From: Chloroflexota bacterium
GTDB lineage: Bacteria; Chloroflexota; Anaerolineae; JAADDB01
Length of the DNA: 10,069 bases
Reading direction: 5' to 3'
NCBI GenBank assembly: GCA_013154135.1
Contig: JAADDB010000241.1
Location: 1 to 10,069 of the forward strand
The position numbers and the translations under genes are program-made. Positions 6,695-10,069 of the stretch are shown here, piece by piece. The first letter of the stretch is position 1. Each line of letters opens with the position of its first letter. The notes under the pieces were generated by a model. That model was not told the origin of the DNA, made no database searches, and worked only from the letters and a program-made list of their open reading frames with translations.

Positions 6695-6772
6695 GAACCA
6701 GGCCGATGGGTAACACGGGGTATCCGCCTCGTCCGCCGCTAAGGTGCTACCGAGTTCTGTCCGTCGGTCACC
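6695..6772 (+). repeat. GGTGCTACCGAGTT direct repeat, copy 1
   Basis: The core AGGTGCTACCGAGTTCTG (continuing CCGTC after one T, 6742-6765) matches 7502-7525 at 22 of 24 positions. Similarity extends leftwards with gaps: both copies begin GAACCA(A)GGCC and contain a CCGCC shortly before the core. Both are in the same orientation and bracket the orphan TPR-like gene. This copy overlaps the end of that gene, supplying its stop region and last eight codons. Confidence 0.65.
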
Positions 6773-7350
6773 TTTTCCGCTCGAATGGCCGTGCTGTGGA
6801 CCCACATGTTCAAGTTCAACCGACCTTTTGTCCCCCTGTCCACCAAGGCCGCTCGGGTCAACGCCTCCACAAAGGACGGGTGTTCCTCATCCCCTTTGGC
6901 ATCGCCCACGAGCATGATGACGATGGCCAATTCCCGGGCCAAATCCCGCCAAACCTCGGCTCCTTCGGCCGGGGTAAGGTGTTCCAGTTCGCGCAGGAGG
7001 CCGGGGCCCACTTCCTCGGCCACGTAGTAGCGTCGTTCCGCGATGGCCTTTTCCATGAAGGCCAAGATCTGGCCCAACGCGGGGAGGACTTGGTCCGGCG
7101 CGTGTTCCAAGCTCAGGTAGAGGCCTTCGGCCGCGTGGGAAAAGGCAGCGCCTAAGTTCCCCCCTTGGTGGAAGGCCTCCGCGGTGATCTGGTGCGCCCG
7201 GATGGCCGTGTCCCACTCGCCCAGGTCGGTGGCCAGTTCCCCCACGCGAGCCAAGGCGCGCAACGCCTCTTCCAGCTGGCCCGATTCCATTATTTTGTTG
7301 GCTTCCAGGATGAGTCGTTGCAGTTCGTTGGCATGTGTGGTCGTATCCAT
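6739..7350 (-). CDS. Orphan helical TPR-like protein, function unknown
   Basis: I do not recognise this 203-aa protein. It starts MDTTTHANELQRLILEAN and is almost wholly helical. Residues about 11-75 look like one or two degenerate tetratricopeptide units (ANKIMESGQLEEALRALARV, then GEWDTAIRAHQITAEAF and GNLGAAFSHAAEGL). Residues about 85-190 are further amphipathic helices with no catalytic motif that I can see. There is no signal peptide or membrane segment, so it is probably cytoplasmic and involved in protein contacts. The ATG at 7350 has an AGGTGG site 7 bases upstream; an upstream ATG at 7455 adds 35 unlikely residues. The last eight residues (196-203) are encoded by repeat copy 6742-6765, so the natural C-terminus may have been replaced. 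It is divergent from the O-methyltransferase gene and 186 bp ahead of degV. Confidence 0.75.
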   Translation of the reverse strand: MDTTTHANELQRLILEANKIMESGQLEEALRALARVGELATDLGEWDTAIRAHQITAEAFHQGGNLGAAFSHAAEGLYLSLEHAPDQVLPALGQILAFMEKAIAERRYYVAEEVGPGLLRELEHLTPAEGAEVWRDLARELAIVIMLVGDAKGDEEHPSFVEALTRAALVDRGTKGRLNLNMWVHSTAIRAEKVTDGQNSVAP

Positions 7351-7411
7351 GGGATTTCCACCTTTGTGATATCCGCGGGGCGTGGAGCCTTTTCCACGGA
7401 GAGTCGGGTTA

Positions 7412-7441
7412 ATCTTACCCGGAATCGGCCAATTCGTCCAA
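7412..7441 (-). promoter_or_regulatory. Weak candidate promoter for the TPR-like gene
   Basis: On the minus strand TTGGAC (7436-7441) and TAAGAT (7412-7417) are 18 bp apart and point at the gene starting at 7350. Matches to consensus are modest. A 6-bp stem with a 6-base loop (7381-7398) would then lie in the leader. Confidence 0.28.
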
Positions 7442-7470
7442 CGCCCACGGCTCATTATGAGCAGCAGCAG

Positions 7471-7532
7471 GAACCAAGGCCCGGAGGGGCATCGACCGCC
7501 CAGGTGCTACCGAGTTGTGCCCGTCCATCAGG
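7471..7532 (+). repeat. GGTGCTACCGAGTT direct repeat, copy 2
   Basis: Begins GAACCAAGGCCCGG and carries the core AGGTGCTACCGAGTTGTG followed by CCCGTC (7502-7525), which matches copy 1 with two substitutions. It lies between the divergent TPR-like and O-methyltransferase genes and contains the -35 element of the candidate promoter at 7515-7544. Confidence 0.65.
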
Positions 7533-7544
7533 GTAGGATACAAT
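7515..7544 (+). promoter_or_regulatory. Candidate promoter of the O-methyltransferase gene
   Basis: TTGTGC (7515-7520) and TACAAT (7539-7544, five of six to TATAAT) are 18 bp apart, 61 bp ahead of the start codon. The -35 falls inside direct repeat copy 2, where copy 1 has TTCTGT instead. The -10 is convincing, the -35 weak. Confidence 0.45.
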
Positions 7545-7568
7545 ATTGCGTGATACGATGGACCACAC

Positions 7569-7583
7569 TCGTCAATCGTTACT
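7569..7583 (-). repeat. Inverted copy of the stop-heptamer repeat
   Basis: The reverse complement, AGTAACGATTGACGA, is identical over 15 bases to 9854-9868 inside the heptamer array at the right end of the window. It lies in the 5' leader of the O-methyltransferase gene, just upstream of its ribosome-binding site. Confidence 0.6.
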
Positions 7584-7605
7584 GAGAGGGACAAAGGAGT
7601 GATGC

Positions 7606-8196
7606 ATGGATGCCTTGGCGTTCCTTGATGAACGCGTGGCCCAAGTGATCCGGGAACTGGAGGAGGATTTCCACAAGACAGGCCAGGAGCGCATGTGGGC
7701 GCCCAAGTTGCATCCGGAGAGCGCCCGCTTTCTGCACATGTTGGTGCTGATAGGCAAATACCGCCGGCTCCTGGAAATCGGCGGAGGTGTGGGATATTCG
7801 ACGCTCTGGCTGGCCCATGCGGCCCACCGCAACGGCGGACATCTGGTGACTTGTGAGATCGAGGTGGCTCGGGCCGAGGTGAGTCGGCGGCATGTCCGCC
7901 GGGCCGGATTGCACGGGGTTGTGACGTTTCTCATCGGCGATGCACGCCAGACCGTAGGGGAGCTTGCCGGCCCCTTTGACTTTGTGCTCATTGACACGAC
8001 CAAGGCGGATTACATCACTTATTTCGAGCTCGTGACGCCCAAGCTCTTACCCAACGGCCTCATCGTGGCGGATAACGTGACATCCCATGCCAAGGCCCTG
8101 GCCCCGTACATTCAACACGTGCGCCACCACCCGCTCTACGAATCCATCACCGTACCCATCGGCAAAGGGCTGGAACTCAGTCGCCGTGTTCGATGA
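7606..8196 (+). CDS. SAM-dependent O-methyltransferase, COG4122-like
   Basis: This 196-aa class I methyltransferase should move a methyl group from S-adenosylmethionine to a hydroxyl of an unknown small molecule. Motif I is LLEIGGGVGYSTLWLA (55-70), the acidic residue after strand 2 is E84 in VTCEIE, and GDARQTV (111-117) is the adenine-side loop. FVLIDTTKADYITYFELV (127-143) and LIVADNV (152-158) supply D130, D156 and N157, the residues that bind the divalent cation in catechol/caffeoyl-CoA type enzymes. The tail VPIGKGLELSRRV is typical of the family. The N-terminal helix bearing MWAPKLHPESARFLHML matches the usual pre-motif segment. A clear AAAGGAG site lies 7 bases before the ATG at 7606. 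It is divergent from the TPR-like gene and followed 129 bp later by the Wzz-like gene. The substrate cannot be read; it may be a lipid or quinone-type compound. Confidence 0.88.
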   Translation: MDALAFLDERVAQVIRELEEDFHKTGQERMWAPKLHPESARFLHMLVLIGKYRRLLEIGGGVGYSTLWLAHAAHRNGGHLVTCEIEVARAEVSRRHVRRAGLHGVVTFLIGDARQTVGELAGPFDFVLIDTTKADYITYFELVTPKLLPNGLIVADNVTSHAKALAPYIQHVRHHPLYESITVPIGKGLELSRRVR

Positions 8197-8244
8197 GCAG
8201 GCTTGACGTGTTTCGCACACGTGAAAAAGTGGAAGCTGAACCTT

Positions 8245-8276
8245 GTTCGCCAGCCAGGGTCTTTTGTCCAAACTCC
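8245..8276 (+). repeat. GGACTTTGGACA repeat, copy D (variant)
   Basis: Ends TTTGTCCAAACTCC and matches copy B (1009-1040) at 25 of 32 positions by hand alignment, including the shared GCCANCCANGG half. It sits in the 129-bp gap between the O-methyltransferase and Wzz-like genes, 7 kb from the other copies, so the family is dispersed. Confidence 0.65.
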
Positions 8277-8312
8277 AGCTCTCGGGACAACCCAGGAAAT
8301 ATCCAACCCAGA

Positions 8313-8319
8313 AAGGGGA
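8313..8319 (+). promoter_or_regulatory. Ribosome-binding site that selects the GTG start of the Wzz-like gene
   Basis: AAGGGGA lies 6 bases before GTG at 8326, and the protein from there begins with a short basic segment and the first membrane helix, as the family does. The upstream in-frame ATG at 8203 has no comparable site. Confidence 0.65.
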
Positions 8320-8325
8320 CAGACC

Positions 8326-9036
8326 GTGGAGTTGCGCTTGTACTGGAAAATTCTCAAACGCCGCTGGTGGCTGCCGACTCTCTTGCTCCTGGCAGCCGGG
8401 ATGCTGTGGGCACTGAGACCTTCCCCACCCCCCAGCTATGTGGCTACTATGCGCTTTCTGGTCGGGGTAAAACCCGAGCCCATCTCCCCCCAAGTGTACG
8501 GGTATGACCGGTACTATACGTGGTTGACCAGCGAATACCTCATCGACGATTTCGCAGAAGTCGTCCGTGGGTCCGCGTTCGCGGCCCGCGTTTCCCAGCG
8601 CTTGCAGGAGAAGGGCATTACCGTGCCGGCCGGCGCAATCCAGGGCAGCACCCAGACGGGCAAGTTACACCGGTTGATCACCATCTCGGTGTACTGGCCC
8701 AATCCCGAACAACTTCCCACCATCGCCCATGCGGTCATCCAAACGGTGGAAGAGGACAGTGCCACGTTCTTCCCCCAAACCTTCGGGTACGGCACCGAGG
8801 CTATTCTTGTGGACGGCCCCCACATAGGACCGGTCACTCCCGGGCTCCGTCAGAAGCTGGAAGGGCCGATCCGCCTGCTCCTGGCGTTGCTGCTGGGCGT
8901 GGGCCTGGTATTCCTGTGGCACTATGTGGACGAGACGCTCTACGACCGGGAGGATGTGAGTCAGGTGGGTTTGCCCCTCCTCGCGGAAATCCCCAAGGAA
9001 AAGCGACGGGTTCACTCGCGAGCATCACGCTCATGA
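8326..9036 (+). CDS. Wzz/chain-length-determinant-like membrane protein
   Basis: Proteins of this type span the inner membrane twice with a large outside domain and help set polysaccharide chain length or couple export to a tyrosine kinase. This 236-aa protein has helix 1 at about 15-30 (WWLPTLLLLAAGMLWAL), an external region at about 31-180, a proline/glycine-rich stretch before helix 2 (DGPHIGPVTPG), helix 2 at about 182-199 and a cytoplasmic tail, HYVDETLYDREDVSQVGLP then LLAEIPK, that closely follows the Wzz/CapA ending. No kinase domain is fused. I chose GTG at 8326 because AAGGGGA (8313-8319) precedes it by 6 bases; the upstream ATG at 8203 would translate repeat copy D. The outer domain (about 150 residues) is somewhat short. 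The stop overlaps the CruF start as ATGA. The polymer concerned is unknown. Confidence 0.8.
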   Translation: MELRLYWKILKRRWWLPTLLLLAAGMLWALRPSPPPSYVATMRFLVGVKPEPISPQVYGYDRYYTWLTSEYLIDDFAEVVRGSAFAARVSQRLQEKGITVPAGAIQGSTQTGKLHRLITISVYWPNPEQLPTIAHAVIQTVEEDSATFFPQTFGYGTEAILVDGPHIGPVTPGLRQKLEGPIRLLLALLLGVGLVFLWHYVDETLYDREDVSQVGLPLLAEIPKEKRRVHSRASRS

Positions 9037-9851
9037 GGAAGAACACAGCGCCCATGTGGGCTAGAGGGTTGACAAAGTACGCGCTCTTCGCGTACATCGG
9101 CACACTGGTATACATGATCGTGCGCCCTTTTGTGGGGCTCCCCTTCGTCCTGGCCATCCTCATCTTCTCCACCCTCTCCTTTTTCCTCTTCGCGCTGGGG
9201 CACGCGTACATCACGTGGGGAGCCAGGAGCACGCTGAGGTTCTTGGTCATCTCTGTGGTCGTCAGCCTGGTGTTCGAGGGGGTGGGGGTGATGACGGGAT
9301 GGGTGTATGGGCCGTATCACTACGGGAACACCCTGGGCCCCAAGGTGTTCGGCCTGGTGCCGGTGCTCATTCCGATAGCCTGGTTCATGATGTTGTACAC
9401 AGCCCACACCGTGGTTGAGTGGCTAGGACGAGGGTTGTCGATGCCGCAGACACGGAGCGTACAGGTGTGGCTCTCGCTTCTGGCCGCGTTTGCCACCACC
9501 GCGTGGGATTTGGTGATGGATCCGATGATGGTGCAACACAGCCATTGGGTCTGGGAAAAAAGAGGGGCCTACTTCGGGATCCCGGTCCACAACTTCTTTG
9601 GCTGGCTTCTCACCACCTTCACCATCTACCTCCTCTTCCGGTGGGCGGAAGGATGGCGCTCACCGCCACACCGGGACCGTCCCACCCGTTTCGACGCCTG
9701 GCCGGCCGTGGCGTACGCGGCCACATGGCTGGGGGACAGTATTCTGGCCTGGGAAGTGGGCTTGACCGGGCCCGCGGTGGTGGGCTTTTTGGCGATGGGA
9801 GGTTTTGCGTTGTTGGGGGTTGGGTACTTGGGGAAAACGATTGACGATTAA
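9033..9851 (+). CDS. CruF-family carotenoid biosynthesis membrane protein (PF04240-like)
   Basis: Members hydrate or otherwise modify acyclic carotenoid ends (carotenoid 1',2'-hydratase CruF in Deinococcus and cyanobacteria, bacterioruberin-type hydratase in haloarchaea). The 272-aa protein has about eight hydrophobic helices. Family marks are FEGVGVMTGWVYGPYHYG (81-98), LGPKVFGLVPVLIPIAWFMM (101-120), WDLVMDPMMV (158-167), HWVWEKRGAYFGIPVHNFFG (171-190) and a final TWLGDSILAW (231-240). Conserved acidic residues E82, D159, D163 and E175 lie near helix ends and could be catalytic. The ATG at 9033 overlaps the Wzz-like stop (ATGA, 9033-9036) and has no ribosome-binding site of its own, so it is probably translated by coupling. 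The open frame continues upstream to 8520 but that part is only a shadow of the Wzz-like gene. Its stop TAA falls inside a heptamer repeat. The exact reaction is unproven, since no other carotenoid gene is in view. Confidence 0.87.
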   Translation: MRKNTAPMWARGLTKYALFAYIGTLVYMIVRPFVGLPFVLAILIFSTLSFFLFALGHAYITWGARSTLRFLVISVVVSLVFEGVGVMTGWVYGPYHYGNTLGPKVFGLVPVLIPIAWFMMLYTAHTVVEWLGRGLSMPQTRSVQVWLSLLAAFATTAWDLVMDPMMVQHSHWVWEKRGAYFGIPVHNFFGWLLTTFTIYLLFRWAEGWRSPPHRDRPTRFDAWPAVAYAATWLGDSILAWEVGLTGPAVVGFLAMGGFALLGVGYLGKTIDD

Positions 9852-9879
9852 TGAGTAACGATTGACGATTAACGATTAA
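9838..9879 (+). repeat. Heptamer array, every unit ending in a stop codon
   Basis: Six uninterrupted 7-base units: CGATTGA, CGATTAA, TGAGTAA, CGATTGA, CGATTAA, CGATTAA, then GGGGG. Each unit ends TGA or TAA. Because 7 leaves remainder 1 on division by 3, successive stops fall in successive frames and all three plus-strand frames are closed twice in 42 bp. The second unit supplies the actual stop codon of the CruF-like gene. Confidence 0.85.
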
Positions 9880-9923
9880 GGGGGATCGGCGGGAGAATGA
9901 GGTCGGCCGGGATGGGCGAAGAG

Positions 9924-9949
9924 CCTAACGCATAACGAGTAACGAGTAA
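9924..9949 (+). repeat. Second heptamer array, TAA-ending units
   Basis: A partial CCTAA unit, then CGCATAA, CGAGTAA and CGAGTAA, again followed directly by GGGGG and a CGGGAG-like tail, as after the first array. TAA triplets at 9926, 9933, 9940 and 9947 cover all three plus-strand frames. Confidence 0.75.
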
Positions 9950-10009
9950 GGGGGCGGGAGGGCCTTACACGGCCGTTTGTGGCGATTCTCGGCCGTTCAC
10001 GAGCGGTAG

Positions 10010-10028
10010 GGGCGCACGCAGTGCGCCC
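10010..10028. repeat. GC-rich palindrome, 8-bp stem with GCA loop
   Basis: GGGCGCAC, loop GCA, GTGCGCCC form a perfect stem. Such GGGGCGCAC...GTGCGCCC palindromes look like a dispersed REP-type element. It lies in the 218-bp stretch after the CruF-like gene, where I see no coding sequence. Confidence 0.6.
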
Positions 10029-10034
10029 ATCCAG

Positions 10035-10051
10035 AGCCCCCGCAGGGGGCT
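10035..10051. terminator. GC-rich hairpin, 7-bp stem with GCA loop
   Basis: AGCCCCC, loop GCA, GGGGGCT pair perfectly, followed on the plus strand by TCTCC rather than a T run. It may be a transcription terminator for the plus-strand genes or part of the same palindromic repeat as 10010-10028, whose loop it shares. Confidence 0.45.
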
Positions 10052-10069
10052 TCTCCAAACTTAGCCCGG

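Noticed and set aside
6695..7532. Integron cassette with attC sites around the TPR-like gene
   Set aside because: The flanking repeats are not clear imperfect palindromes and lack recognisable GTTRRRY/RYYYAAC core sites.
8206..8222. Hairpin after the O-methyltransferase gene as an intrinsic terminator
   Set aside because: The 6-bp stem is followed by GAAAAAG rather than a T run, so evidence for termination is too weak.
8204..8232. TTGACG as a -35 element for the Wzz-like gene
   Set aside because: No acceptable -10 occurs 16-19 bp downstream.
8203..8325. ATG at 8203 as the start of the Wzz-like gene
   Set aside because: The extra 41 residues would be translated from repeat copy D and have no family counterpart; GTG at 8326 has a good ribosome-binding site.
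8520..9032. Upstream extension of the CruF-like open frame
   Set aside because: This part overlaps the Wzz-like gene in another frame and has low-complexity shadow composition; CruF-like sequence begins after 9033.
9838..9949. CRISPR array
   Set aside because: The repeats are 7-base tandem units without spacers, and no cas genes are present.

Overview
The window is a high-GC bacterial chromosomal segment with ordinary housekeeping and envelope genes separated by repeat-rich intergenic DNA. No rRNA, tRNA, transposase, phage gene or CRISPR array was seen. The gene set (MutS2, DegV-PlsX-FabF, a CruF-type carotenoid protein, a Wzz-like protein) together with abundant short intergenic repeats would fit a Chloroflexota (Anaerolineae-like) genome. 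That assignment is an inference from gene content and style; Deinococcus-Thermus or another deep-branching phylum is not excluded.

Layout. (1) 1-856, minus strand: N-terminal part of mutS2, cut by the window edge. (2) 857-1272: a 416-bp divergent intergenic region with three copies of a GGACTTTGGACA repeat in alternating orientation and a long imperfect stem-loop. (3) 1273-3135, plus: a CPA2/Kef-type cation:proton antiporter with a C-terminal RCK module. A perfect 12-bp stem at 3165-3194 separates it from the convergent fab cluster. (4) 3211-6552, minus: degV - plsX - fabF, tightly packed and read in that order. (5) 6739-7350, minus: an orphan helical, TPR-like protein of 203 aa, flanked by direct copies of a second repeat family. 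(6) 7606-8196, plus: a SAM-dependent O-methyltransferase with a plausible promoter. (7) 8326-9851, plus: a Wzz/chain-length-determinant-like membrane protein whose stop overlaps (ATGA) the start of a CruF-family carotenoid gene. (8) 9838-10069: heptamer arrays in which every unit ends in a stop codon, followed by two GC-rich hairpins with the same GCA loop.

How the genes may work together. DegV proteins of the FakB type bind fatty acids for phosphorylation, PlsX interconverts acyl-ACP and acyl-phosphate, and FabF elongates acyl-ACP, so the minus-strand cluster reads as a fatty-acid uptake, activation and elongation unit for membrane lipid. The Kef-like protein would handle K+/H+ or Na+/H+ exchange under nucleotide control. 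The Wzz-like and CruF-like genes both act at the envelope and appear translationally coupled, but no direct biochemical link between them is known to me.

No clearly new multi-gene system is evident. The most unusual material is in the repeats: the stop-codon heptamer arrays, the alternating GGACTTTGGACA family, and the orphan TPR-like gene bracketed by direct repeats.
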